64,000 nucleotides of DNA from positions 41,643,394 through 41,707,393 of the forward strand of contig CAIIXF020000005.1 of assembly GCA_903813345.2 (NCBI GenBank), given 5' to 3'. Shown here piece after piece: positions 25,712-38,196 of this stretch (positions within the stretch are counted from its first letter, which is position 1; every line of letters begins with the position of its first letter). Made by a program: the position numbers and the translations under genes. The notes beneath the pieces were generated by a model, which was not told the DNA's origin, made no database searches, and saw only the letters and a program-made list of their open reading frames with translations. This DNA is from Owenia fusiformis (taxonomy: Eukaryota > Annelida > Polychaeta > Sabellida > Oweniidae).

Positions 25712-27160
25712 CCATGGTTCAATTTCTCCAAATTTTGTAAACTTACGGATCCGCAAATCAATTATTCTTTGCCAGTTCAACAACATACAGAAGTTGATTG
25801 ACGGGTCCGTGAATTTTAACTTTTTGAGATGCGCATGTAATAATTTCTTTGTTAAGTAATTCAGATGATATGTCATTGTAAATAGTCATGGTATTTAGAT
25901 ATTATATTGTGGTGCTATATTGTAATTGCAATTATTATGAAATTACAGGGTGATCCAGTAATAAGTGTCATACTTACGATAAATTTCAAAGCAAATAGGC
26001 TTCCTAAAATTAAAATTTAGAACTATTAAAAGGTGACTACCTGTAATATAAAACGGGACAGCAAAGCATGTTTAGATTGATTGAGATTTCTCTTCCAAAG
26101 ATTGACCAAACTTTCCTAAATACCCAGTGTAGAAATGTTAACTATTTATTGAGATGCGACTGGAATATTATTTTGTGGAATAAGGAAACCGACATTTTGT
26201 GGAATAAGGGGAGTTGCAATACAGTTAGAGGTTGTAAAACAATTCACAATGTGAAGAATTAAGATTTCTGTTATCCCAGAGATCACCGTTAATCAAGGGC
26301 ATAGATTGAATTATTTTCTAAAAAGCATGCCAATGTATTGTGTCAATTTAAAGCCCTTTAAGGAAGAACCTTTAAATGAGAGTGTATGTAGACAATCAAC
26401 TTATACGGTAATGAGTAAATACCAATTTTCAATGTAATACGCGATCTGGCCAAATTATATGAGATGGCCGTCGGTTTTTACAAATTCACATTTTCTTTGC
26501 TCTCTAAGATTAAAGTCTCAACATTTTCAAGCAAGACTCGACAAAAGTAGGTTTTGTACTACTAGTGTTATAGAATATAAAAGGTTTGGTTATTGCCTGG
26601 GCCATTTATCAGTAATTTTCTGTTCAGCTAATGATGTATTCTAGTATTCATGTTTCCACAAATGCAGAAGAAATGTATTTGTTTTTCCATCTCATTTTAG
26701 ATTTTGTATCCACACAAAACTGAGAGAACAGATCTTGAAAGTTTTAATTTTTGGATATTGTGAATGAACAAACTTTTTATTTTTCAAATTTTCATTACAT
26801 ATACCAACAAAAAAGTAATTTTTGGATAATATTGGATACATATGAAATATTTCGTGCCATCCTGTTTGAGATGTATACATTTCCTCCGCTTTTTTTAACA
26901 ACAATTCAAAGTTCACAGAAATTCTGAGATTTTTCCGAAACAATATTAAGATTTGAAGGTGTATTCGGGAACGCAGTAACCATGAAATATTAAAGTTTTC
27001 CTCTTACCTGACTAAAAGAACGTGTTAATTACTCGTACACTTCCCTCCAAAAGTTTGGTAACTCTGGCTCCATTACGTATTAAACCCTGATTATATTTGC
27101 ACTTTTAACTCGACTACATTAGGTAGGATTTATAACAAGGATGACAAGACGCAACAAATC
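25712..27160. other. Hmx 3' flank, no further gene seen
   Basis: Contains the Hmx 3' UTR of unknown length. An ACAGGGTGATCC stretch at about 25947 resembles the terminus of the foldback at 2998, but I could not find its partner. Open frames here are short and unrecognised. Confidence 0.5.
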
Positions 27161-27166
27161 GGCTTC

Positions 27167-27864
27167 AAAGATCTATGTGCAGTATGGCAAGTAATTTTAA
27201 ACGGTCATATCTTTCAACATGAGTACTTTCTGGGCGTGAATACAGCGGTTTTTATTAAAACAATATGTTTTCTTTCAAGTGAAGTCCCCATGATGATAAA
27301 AATATCAATCGAACAATTCGAAAAAGTATGAAAATGGACCCCATGTTAACAATTTTTTCAAAATATTAAACCTAGTTACTCATAAGAGGATCCTCTTTTT
27401 CTGATTTTTATTGCATGAAAAGATTAATCAACAAGGGGTCTAAAAATCCTTCAAAAGTAGAATGGTAGAAAGTCTAGTTTTGAAGATATCAATTTTCCAT
27501 GATCAAAATTATGCTGAAAACAATGGATAGCATGGGAAAATAACATGGGATATGTGGTTTTTAACGTTATAGCATTTCAATACCCACCCCCTTACCAGAA
27601 GTTATTGATATAGTGTAGAAGAACTTTTGATATGTTTAAATTAAGAAAAACAAGATCCTCCTTAGAAGCCTGACATTTTTAAAAAAGTGACAAGATGGGG
27701 TCCCAATCCATAATTTTTCAGAGAGTTGGATTGATATTTGCTATCATGGAGACTTCTCTTCAAAAAAAATTAATGTTTTACCTCTGTATTTATGGCCAGT
27801 GAAAGTACTCATGCTGAAAGATATGACCATTTAAAATCACTTGCCATACCGCACATGGACCTTT
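27167..27864. mobile_element. Foldback family A, copy 2
   Basis: About 700 bases, clearly related to 11359-12091 along its whole length. Both arms carry GAGTACTTTCTGG-type and GTCCCCATGATGATAAA-type blocks, and the ends are ATGTGCAGTATGGCAAGT and the inverse. Small deletions show it is an old copy. Confidence 0.8.
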
Positions 27865-30800
27865 GGTTCAATATTGGGGACTGGACGTTTCCAAACCCTT
27901 TGGAGCGGAGTGTATTCGATTGTCTCTGTACTATATGTTGACTATTGTTGGCTTTTGTATATATAAATATGGATGTGCTGCAATTATTCTGGTGATCAAA
28001 TACACAAAAATAATTTATTTCACCTAGTTTGTCTGATTATGTCTCTAAAATCTCAGCTGGTATACATAGCCAATGCTTACATAGTATTTGCATTAATATT
28101 GATTGAATATTAACAGAACGTTTTTAGAGTCTTTAGAGGACTCTGGTGGATAGTAAAGTTCTGAAAACGAAACAAGCCGTTAAAGAAAAGCAGAAATGGC
28201 AAGCCGGTGTAAAAGAAATTATGGTCCCCTGGGGATTATGGTCCCCTTTCCTTACGGCCCTTACTGGCCCCGACTGAAAGGTCTGTGAAAATATTTTGTC
28301 TAAAACTCCAATCATTAGAACTTTTAGCATTTTTCAAATTATTAACATTATCTAAATCAATATTCACATTTTGTGATATTTTTACTGTCTCTGAACAAAT
28401 GAAATATTCATGTGCAATAGTTATAGTTAAAAATATGCTAATTTTTGTAAAGTGATCAATGTATCATGATCAGACTTCATACAAGTCGCATGTACTTTGC
28501 AACGCTCTCTGCGCCAGCGCACATTTTTATTCCAGTATTATATTTCATTGTGTAAGCTGTAGCACAGGATTTTACATGAAGCTACATATCATATTTAAAT
28601 GTAGCTTAAAGATCGAATTAAAGATAGCCAGCAACTTTTCCAAAAATTCTCAAATTCAGCGTTGTCCTCACTCTATGTCTGTTTTCTAAATATTTATCTG
28701 AAAATGTACCACAAGGGAGGATAGAAGGACAGAGTCCATTAGATTGTAGTCATTCAGAGTGTATCTTAAATCTCAAACAAATAACCTCATTATTCCATAA
28801 TTTGAAATGGCGAAGAACACATCGGTTGATCAATTGTTAATGTCGGTTAACATGCGGTTTTGTCAACACAGTTATTGCTTTTTAGCTTTAACCTAAAATT
28901 TAGATTTGATTTGTGATCGGGGTTAAGATATTGACTTCATACACTAGATCTAGCCAAGATTTATTGTAAATCTATTGAATCACACAAGTGGGCAATTTCG
29001 CTTGTCGCCAGGATATGTCAGGATGACGACATCTTTCATTGCGTTATGATGGTCCGATTGAAAAGTTAAGTAAATGCTAAGCTCTGGTGAAGAAATGACT
29101 TGATTGCTATAAACGTTGATCCTGTTGCAAGGTAAAGTGATTGAGTCACACGAGCCTTATCGCCTAACCTATCGATATTGCTAGATCAATTGCCCGTAAA
29201 ATGTCGCCATTCAAGATTAGTGGCCAAATGCCATTACATTGCGTTCCCAAAATAAGTCAATCCTAATTCAGTCAATTGTTTGAAATTGCTAAACTTGTGG
29301 AAAGTAATAAAGCTAAGAGATAATCCGCCTGTCATTTTTAAATGCACTTCAAACTCATAAGGACAAAACGCATTTCGATTATTTGTGAGATTTAGATATT
29401 TTCTGACGGTTTGTCAAAGAAGACAATATAACGAGCACAACTGAGAGTTTTGGTGAATTACTTGGAAAAAATTACCATACCTGTATAAACGAACCCCATA
29501 AATCTGGGGTTAATTTGCGTTTAGTCACTGTTGTATGTCAAAACTAAGGAAAAACAAATCAACCTCACATTTATGGGGGTAGTATGACAGTATGAACCAA
29601 TAGTAAAATGCAACGATATTCGTTCCAAGTTTCAAAATAATCTCAATTAATTTTATTTGACAAACAGGGTTTTTCACAAATTCTTAGATCTGCTCATCAA
29701 ACAAAGACGTTTTTGGAATATTATTGAAATAACAAAGAAACCGAAAACCGTTTTGGTTTAGAATTAGGAGAATCATGAACGTAAATCAATGAAACGGATC
29801 AAGAACGACCCTCGCGTTTGGTTTCATACGAAGAGGGGAACATTCAAACTTCTCCATTTTAATTATAGTTACAAAGGTTACAAAATGATCGATCACCAGT
29901 GGAGTGAAATTCTTATTCTCTCATCCTCACCCATTTACGTATTGATGCAGGAAAACCTAAATATGGGTTTCAATAACCCTATATATCAATATGGTATTCC
30001 CGGCCGGGGAAGGTATTTGAGGGCAGAATGGGCGTGGTACATGATCATTTCAATTGTTGCACATATTATGCTGAGTTGATAAAACTCCCGATGGTCTGTT
30101 TCCGAACGTATAGTCGGTCGTACCGTTGCTCGTATTCTATTGTTCTATTGGAACTAGTCGTATGGCAGTGGTAAACACGTTTCCAAACTCACATTCGTAT
30201 CGTAAAGGATACGACTGAAGGTCAATTTTAATTCTACGACTTGTCATGGGGTGTCGTATAGGCTATCAAGAATCGTATAGTGACGCGAGGGGTATTTCTC
30301 TCGGGAAAAGTGATGTTACACAATGTCATTCCAGATCCCCCAAGAAGAAACTCTCTAAAACCAGGAAAAGAGTTAATAGCAACAATGCATTAGAATACCA
30401 TACACGGCACAAGAGTCCAAGAACTAAAAACGCCACATGCAATTTATCACAAAGATGTAGTGGCTCCCTATAAGTTACATAAAGATGACTTCATTGGCTG
30501 TCAATGATTGAAACCATAACCCTAGTTCAATCATGGTAGTAGATATACTGCCTCAAGACACAGCCAATCCTACAGAAGCGCAATGTCTCAAATATCCTGA
30601 AAAATAATCAGAGCCGCCCTACCTAACATCCCCCATGCTGACATCTACATAGTATTTACCCTGTTTTGAGACAGGTGGTGTTATATGCAATCCAGGAAGA
30701 GTTGGTAAATGTATACATTACAATGGTCCTTTTTCCATATAGCTTTGAAATCTCGTTAAAGTCTTGTTTTTAATGAGATTTTAGGAGATCTGCATTTTAA

Positions 30801-32170
30801 CGAACATATTTGAATTCTGTGTGTTATTTTCTATCAAAACAACTTTGATTTACAGCATTATTTACCTTTATTCAAATTCTAATGATTTTCTAGTTGTTTA
30901 AAAAATATCGGGCTAAATCCCCATTGACACAATGCTGAAAAACCTTTAAAAGTTCATTTACTCCAACCGAAGGATCACGATTTTATTATGAAATCACAAT
31001 CCACATGTCAATAAGATCATATAGTTATATTCCAATGGTGTATTACATTAAGTTGATCCAAATGGAATTACTTGTTAAATCAAGAAATTAAGTGACTCTG
31101 GCAATACATAAATGCATGTATTCTAGCCCTACCCTAGCCCTACCAATACCCATGATGCCATCTATTTTCCATTTATATGGAAAAAGATCAATTGTATATG
31201 TCATGATAAAGACCATCTTGATTCACAAGGTTTCGATTGTTGAAACCTCTCTAGACCAAGTGGAAAGCGACGATGGATAAAGACGGGTGTCATGAAATGA
31301 TACAATTGGGAAGATGATTTAAACCATTGATTTTCGAAAATTATTGAAGTCTGAGTGGGCATTTTGATAAAAACCCATTAGCCCAGGAAGGAGGACAAAA
31401 TAGAGGAGTGAAACGTCCTTGGTTGTGGTTTTGTCTCATCTATTTGATTTTGCCTCGTCTGCTTTGGGGCTTACTATGCCCTGATGACCGGCGTAAATCA
31501 GCTGAATTTAAAATATGAAATAGACATGGCATTTTCATTTTCAGACATTATTTCAAATATTGATGCAGGTCAGTCATTGAGTCTTGTATGCTTGAACCAT
31601 GAGAAAGATTTGATACTTTGTTAATACAGTAAAACCTGTCTTATTGAGACACAATTTTGGACTGGTCGAAAGTGCTCACATCGACGTACTATAATAGTAT
31701 TCACATTTCGACTTTTTTACATGAAAGGCTACGGCAGATTAAAACATGGGACCGAGAGAGAGGTGTTCGGCTTAGATGTGTTCGGGTTTCACGCCCGTTT
31801 CACGCTGTACTGCATGCTGTACCAAGTAAGGGCGAGGGCAATAGGGACTCTGTCAATAAATATTAATCAAAGACAAATGAATTGTACGTGTACTTTATCA
31901 ATTTTAAACTTGCCATTTTGTGAGAAAGTAAATTCAATGTCAAAATCTGACAATATCTTCATCTTAGTTACGTTTATCTTTTCATACCAATCAGTAACAT
32001 TAAATTGATCACACAAACTGAACTCGTGAATCAACAAGAATGAAAAAGATAAGATAGAGATGCGAAGTATCTTCAACTGAACTTCATTATATCCTTCCAT
32101 CTATTTGTATGTTTCGACAATAAATTGAATATTGGAGGACTGATTTGGTTTAGTAACGTTCTTATTACAT
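27865..32170. other. Gene-poor region
   Basis: No coding region I can support. Two plus-strand frames (29789-30079, 96 codons, and 30246-30473, 75 codons, the latter Lys/Arg/Ser-rich) match nothing I know. Between them, about 30105-30290 is unusually dense in TCGTA/TACGA. A short hairpin around ACCCCATAAATCTGGGGT lies near 29490. Confidence 0.45.
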
Positions 32171-32956
32171 ATTCTTAAACTCATTTGTGGACGGTGTTCG
32201 GTGGTTGGCGGTAGGTGTTCAGCGTCCAGCTGTCGGCGTCTGCAACAAATGGCATGTAGTAACATTTTGCATGTCAATACCTTGTTTTTAATTTCTAATA
32301 TTATAACTTTTACGTTTTTTGAAAAAGATCTTGCTAAATTGTAAATCCTCATTCAGTGATACAATATAGCCTAGTGTGTAAAATATGATTTACTATTTTT
32401 GGGATACGCAGTTGTAAGGTTAAATCAAAATTTTCATGTCAGCAAAAGCATGTTGTTACACGCACATGTTTTATAATACAAGTATAATACTTGTATAATC
32501 CCATTTGATTTGATTTTAAGTGATTGGCCAATAAACCACTACTGCCATCTTTTAACTATCTATATAATTTTGCCAGTTTCTTCATATTGCCCCAAGGCCG
32601 TCATATTGCCTAAATAAACACAGATTGACTGCCCTGACCTCTTTATTTAAGAATTATTTCTATCGCCCTTTAATAGCCTTTGGAAGTATTAATGAGGGGC
32701 ATGTGAATGAAACTCATACTGTTAAACTATTGTATTCCTTCAGACATATAACTTGATTGATCAAGATGGATGAAACTATAAACACATGAGATTGTGCTGC
32801 TGCATCATTCCAACGTGATTTTGCAACTTCCCAAGATTTGACAGATTCTCACTGGCCATTTGACAATATCCTGGATTAAGAGATACCATAGAAACAATAG
32901 CAGATCGAGGCAACATGGTTCTGGTGAAATACACTTTCCATGTGTAGCATGCAAAA

Positions 32957-33080
32957 TGTCACCACCTGACATTTGTTAGAGACACTGAACGCCAACCACC
33001 AAACACTGATTGCCAAAAGCCATCCACAAAAAAGTTGGAGACTACAGTATAACAATATGTCAACACATCTGGTGGTGACA
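32957..33080. mobile_element. Short MITE with TGTCACCACC ends
   Basis: TGTCACCACC at the left faces GGTGGTGACA at the right, 124 bases end to end. The interior (AACGCCAACCACCAAACAC, then AAAGTTGGAGACTA) is shared with the elements at 62656-63289 and 54319-55825. A related GC-rich stretch, GGTGGTTGGCGGTAGG, lies at about 32203. Confidence 0.7.
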
Positions 33081-33083
33081 TAA

Positions 33084-36000
33084 GAGGTATTTAAAGTAAA
33101 AAGATATTGAATAAACTAATAAGGCATTACACCACATTAACAGGACAAAATATGTCAGCACCTGGTTGTAACACATGTTACAGATTTGACAACAGTAACC
33201 TTGGTAACAAGAGTGGTTACAAGAATATATCAATGATGACATGATATAACAAGAACTTCAAATTTCTAATTTTAATTTTCTATATTATTGCTTTCTTTAT
33301 AATACATGTGTGATTTATGTGTATATGTAACTACAAATGTATAGTGTAAAACTAATAAATAGTGTATAAGATACAGATGGCACGTTTACTGTTAGTTACG
33401 CATAAATAAGTATTCATTTGTGATCAGTGCCTGATGATCTTCAGCCATATCGTGTGATTCTCTTAATATACATATGTAAGACAGTCTGAGAGGACAGACC
33501 TTTTAGTCATATGCTTGCATTTATATGATGTTACCTACAAACCTTATATAGTCAGTCTATATTTGTCCCACTTAGCCTGCCTTGACTTATGATTGTAAGA
33601 GTTACTCTGCATTGTACTAAATCAAATATGTTCAAATACGCTCAAGTGGAATGTGCAATCTAAATAAACCTTTGGCTTTTGTTCTATTTCACCCGTAAAA
33701 AGTTATTCTTTCTTATTCAGGGAAATCTGTTCAATTAACGTTTCAAAATTAATCACAAATGAATGATTGTTTACAGTTGCTAGTAGTCCTATAACTACTT
33801 CTGCAGCATTCTAAAATTGTTAGTATACAAGATAAGTAGGTAAAGCAATACAAGTTGTACATGAACAATAATAAATATCAATGATAAACATCATTTTCCC
33901 TCAAAAGAGGAAATAAAAAGTAAAACATTAATAAACAATTGTGCTTTGGTAAACCATGGGCTTTCAATCTAGTTGAAAGCTCATGGGTAAACTGAATAAA
34001 TAGTTTAAAACTTCAAATATTGAACTCACTTTTTAGCACAGTGGAAAATATATTTACTCAGAACTATCAGAATAGTCTCTGACTAGATATGTACTATACT
34101 GTTAAGGTTTGCACATTAAAAGATCTTTAAGTTTTACAACAGAATGAACTGTTCAGTTATATTCATAGCACAAAAAATATACTAGTAGTTAATACATTTC
34201 ACTTTTCGAAATGATCTTAATGGCACAAATGTAAACCTCAAATTGCACAATGATTTCAATTTGACAAAATGGGTGTTTTGAAAATTTCCTGTAAAACATA
34301 AGATAATCTGGAATGATCTAATGTGCTAAACAATCTGGCATACAGTTGGAAGTACATTTAATGGTCCATGTCCAGGGGTCCATGTTTTTATTACAAGGAA
34401 TATTGATAAAATATGGAACCTTTTCGCTCTAATGGCTGTTATGTTAGCTGAGCTTGTGCTAATATCAACTAGTTGATAAAATGATATCACTCAAAATGAT
34501 CTGATATCTTGTACATAATAGGACCAAGCATAATACCATCTAGAAATTCCATCCTTTTGAAAATTAGAAACCACAACTATACTCCGGTTATTCCTGGCAT
34601 TTTTTGTGTGCAATTTAGTTTTGTGGTTTTCGCAATAGTGGTGAAATTAATGGGGCATACAGTAGATATTTTGACCAAATATAAAATAAAATAATATGCC
34701 ATCACCTTCTCCAAAAGTATCTTTAATATAGTTTCTTATTCTAAAGAATGCTAATTGGGGAAGCTGTGGGTGTTGTGCTCATGTAACTTAATTTTACTTT
34801 TACCATCAAGTGATGGACCAAATAAATCATATTGCTTAAATTAACTGTACAAGCTGTTCAGCATCATTATCTAACAGTTAACTATATATCTTTTGAGACA
34901 TTAACAGTGACTGGTTGCATTGATTGGTATAATTGTTATAATTACCCTGATATTCTCTGCTAAATCAAACAGGGTCATTAAAAAATTGAAACCCATTTTT
35001 CCTGATATAATTTGATCATGATCCTTTTAGATTAAGTGGATCTGTTATCTTTTTTAATTCACAGTCCATTTAATTTGGACTTCTGAAACCAATCTTAATT
35101 CAGCCCCACCAAATTCCTCCCCTGCAAATTTATTTTGACATAATTTTATGTACATATTTTTTAATTGCCCTGTTTTAACTAGCCCAACTAACATGATACA
35201 ATCTACACAGTTCGCATAAATCAAAAATTGCCAATAACCCCAGCCTTATCAGAGAGGCTTAGCAATCTTATCTAAATATGTATTAGATTAACAAACATTT
35301 AAACCAGAACATGATTGAATGTTCCTGGTACTGCATATCAGTTCCCAGTACAGTAAAACAAAATCTATCATTGACTCTTGTATTCAACCCTTATTCACTC
35401 TCATTGGTATTCATCAGATATATGTTATGCATTTAATGCAGTGCTCTCCCCAGGATTTCTTCTCAAATGGGGCAAAATTCATATTTTCACGACCTTTTGT
35501 CAAAATATACCAATTTTGTCAAGAATTCTTTGCTTACTTTACTCCTGGGGAGATCACTGCTTAACATAAACCTAAATGCTTAACACAATATAATAAAATA
35601 GTGATGATAAAACTATTTAATCACAAAGCAATGTTCAGGTGCTAATCAAGGGCATAGCTAAACATAAGTCAGGGGAGGCAATTTGAACATGTCTAATATT
35701 AACACTTTTCATAAAAGATCACATGTTTCATACAAAATGCTCAAACATTTTCATTGTTGTATCAATCATAAAGTGCAAACATTTGGAACTATATTGATTG
35801 AACTGTTGAATGGTCTCACTCAAAATATGTCATTCTAACCTGACAAGTGAATTCATTTGAAATAGATTTTCAAATTATTAGAACGCCCTTGGCAACAGAA
35901 TTGTAAATATCTACTGAGAATGTGTTATCATTTCATCAAAATGCAGAATCGCATGAATGCAAATACCTCAAAATGTGAACACCTCCTAAACTGAACTTTT

Positions 36001-37090
36001 TTCCAATCCGGATGACATTTGGATTAGACAGGTGATACTGTATTCAGACAATTTTCAACTGAAACTTTGAGATCAAATTACAATGATATAATAATTATAT
36101 CCTCTTTAACTCCCTCTGTTTAGATCCTGCTTAGCTATACCCCTTTATAAAATTTGATCTTATAAGCTTGTTTAAAGTAAATATGTATTAAGTCAATATG
36201 TGGAATAAGAATATTGCAAATAAATAAAATCTAACCTTTAAGTTAATAAAAAAAGATTATACAAGAATATAATCTAACAAGACAGAACTACATATTCTTG
36301 CTTTACAGATATCTCAAATATAGCCATTGGTCAAATGAAATATTAATGTGAAGAACTAGGCCTAATAAAATCAAGATCTAGTATACTGCATGTGCACTTG
36401 CTACATCTGCTAATAAATTATTTGTGATCCTTTCCTATGTACTCTTGATTTCAAAGAATCCATTAGTGAATATCATAGAGTCTGAGACATGTAGAAATCA
36501 AATTCACATCTCAATCCATCATACTTTCTAGAAAATAGGAAGATTGTCTTCATTATTAGGCATTATTCCATCAAAATTCCATAACAATCGTTGATACATG
36601 TAGATGTTATGTTTTAACTTCTACTGTGTACCTAAAACCCAAGTGGATTGCTATACTTTTCATATTTCTTGGAAAAATTGTCTTTTTTCATGAAATAATG
36701 TCTTGAGTCTTATAGATGGAGAGGAAATGTTCCTTCTTTATTGAACTTTGCCAACAAAGTAAATCTTAACACAGTGTATCTTGAGCATCAACACACATCT
36801 AATGTTCAGTAACATTTCTTTTTCTATTTCCTATTCCTTGGATACTAAGTGTAAGGAAGCCGATTTTTTGATTGACGACAGGGTGCTTGCTTGGCTTTCA
36901 GACTAAGGGTGGCCCACAACACCCTTATTACATTCGCCTTCACCTCTTACCAATGCAGAATATTCATTATTATTTTGGTCAACATTTTTTAAAACCTCCT
37001 CAGTCTAAAAAACTGGCAAGCATCCTTTGGGGTTGACAAAAAATATGATGTGACACTAGATTGCTTGAGAACTTCGCTACACATCCTTTG
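33084..37090. other. AT-rich spacer and TMEM229 3' flank
   Basis: No exon is evident. The right part (from about 36740, where a minus-strand AATAAA occurs) is the probable 3' UTR of the TMEM229-type gene. A small hairpin pairing CCATGGGCTTTCAA with TTGAAAGCTCATGG lies at about 33956-33993. Confidence 0.5.
35438..35560. mobile_element. Short MITE with GCAGTGMTCTCCCCAGGA ends
   Basis: GCAGTGCTCTCCCCAGGA at the left faces TCCTGGGGAGATCACTGC at the right, a 123-base inverted-repeat unit with an AT-rich middle. TTAAT and TTAAC flank it, but I cannot fix the target duplication. Confidence 0.65.
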
Positions 37091-37101
37091 GAAGAATTCT
37101 T

Positions 37102-37611
37102 CTATTTCACTTTCTTTCCATTTTTTACATCATTGGAGTTGTTACTTTCAATAAACTGAAAATCTCCATCTCCATGGAAACGCAACCTCAAAAAATAACC
37201 GAACATTACATCCTGCCAGAGTGAAAGAAACAGCCATCCTGGCGCATATTCCAGTGTAATAAGACCCATAAAGTTCAATGGGTAGTGACTGTAATCCCAA
37301 GGACAAGCGTTGAATTGTCTCAGTATCAATCCACTGCAGAGCTCCCACGCGTAGCAAATAATAAGATACACAAACAATCTTGATAACAGAGGAATGCCAC
37401 GTTTTATAAATATCCTGTAGAGGTATTCAACAGCAAAGCAACAACTGCCATAGATAAAAAATGAATAGATCGAGGAATGGCCTTTCAGTGACCAATTATT
37501 ACCATCAGAAGCAACATGGTCAAATATTGATGTAAATATGATTTCATCAAAGAATCCATGCATCCCGTAAAAATAAAAGCGCACCCATCCTGGCAGTGGT
37601 GACATCTTCAT
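37102..37611 (-). CDS. TMEM229-type multi-pass membrane protein
   Basis: A single coding exon for 169 residues from the ATG at 37611; upstream in-frame codons contain no other ATG. The signature LILRQFNACPWDYSHYPLNF, followed by MGLITLEYAPGW, is the strongly conserved core of TMEM229A/B. About four hydrophobic segments flank it, and a short polar C-terminal tail ends in lysines. Length fits TMEM229B (about 170 residues). The biochemical role of the family is not established; related bacterial proteins are annotated as putative ABC-type permeases, which says little about animals. The gene is divergent from RPAP3, with 585 bases between start codons, so the two probably share a promoter. Confidence 0.88.
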   Translation of the reverse strand: MKMSPLPGWVRFYFYGMHGFFDEIIFTSIFDHVASDGNNWSLKGHSSIYSFFIYGSCCFAVEYLYRIFIKRGIPLLSRLFVYLIICYAWELCSGLILRQFNACPWDYSHYPLNFMGLITLEYAPGWLFLSLWQDVMFGYFLRLRFHGDGDFQFIESNNSNDVKNGKKVK

Positions 37612-38060
37612 TATGAGATCCGTGTATGTGAGAACTGTCAATCGGAATCGGCCGATTGTGCTTTATTAGCAAACGTGAATATAGATTTGAGTTAATGAAT
37701 AGTTGACTTCATAAATTGTCTCAATACAAAGAGTTAACAATATTCACGGTAATATATATGTCTGTTAGCAGAAAAATACGTATTTTTCTCCAATTGTACT
37801 GCATTTACTGATTTCTATTTTCCTTCTAGCTTGCCTGTAAGAATTTAGATTATCTGGAGATTCCAATCTGGATTTATCCTTCAATTCCCGGTTCAGTTCA
37901 TTAAGATACTTCACTTAACTTTGTCGATAAGTAGACTATATATCTATAAGACTGACTGCAACTTCCTATCGATTTTTGTTACTGATAATTGTTAGAAATT
38001 GTACATTGAATTTGGAAGATAAGAGTATTGGAAATTTTCTGTTTTCCTTATGAAGGTCAT

Positions 38061-38072
38061 TGCGCATGCGCG
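38061..38072. promoter_or_regulatory. NRF1-type palindrome in bidirectional promoter
   Basis: TGCGCATGCGCG contains the perfect NRF1 consensus GCGCATGCGC. It is the only such run I see in this AT-rich neighbourhood and lies between the divergent TMEM229-type and RPAP3 start codons, 125 bases before RPAP3. NRF1 sites are common in TATA-less promoters of housekeeping genes. Confidence 0.6.
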
Positions 38073-38196
38073 AAAAAGTTCAAGGTCGATAAAATGTCAG
38101 CTTCCATCAATTTCTGGAAATTATTGAAAAATTTGTAATCTTTGTTGAATATCTCTTTCCATTGGTTCAATATATTGGTAACATTCTTGCGCAATT

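Noticed and set aside
29789-30473. Two open frames of 96 and 75 codons
   Set aside because: No recognisable motif, no exon structure, and chance frames of this size are expected in AT-rich DNA.
37612-37641. Ten-residue N-terminal extension of the TMEM229-type protein
   Set aside because: It would need a TTG start; the first ATG (37611) gives the family's usual length.
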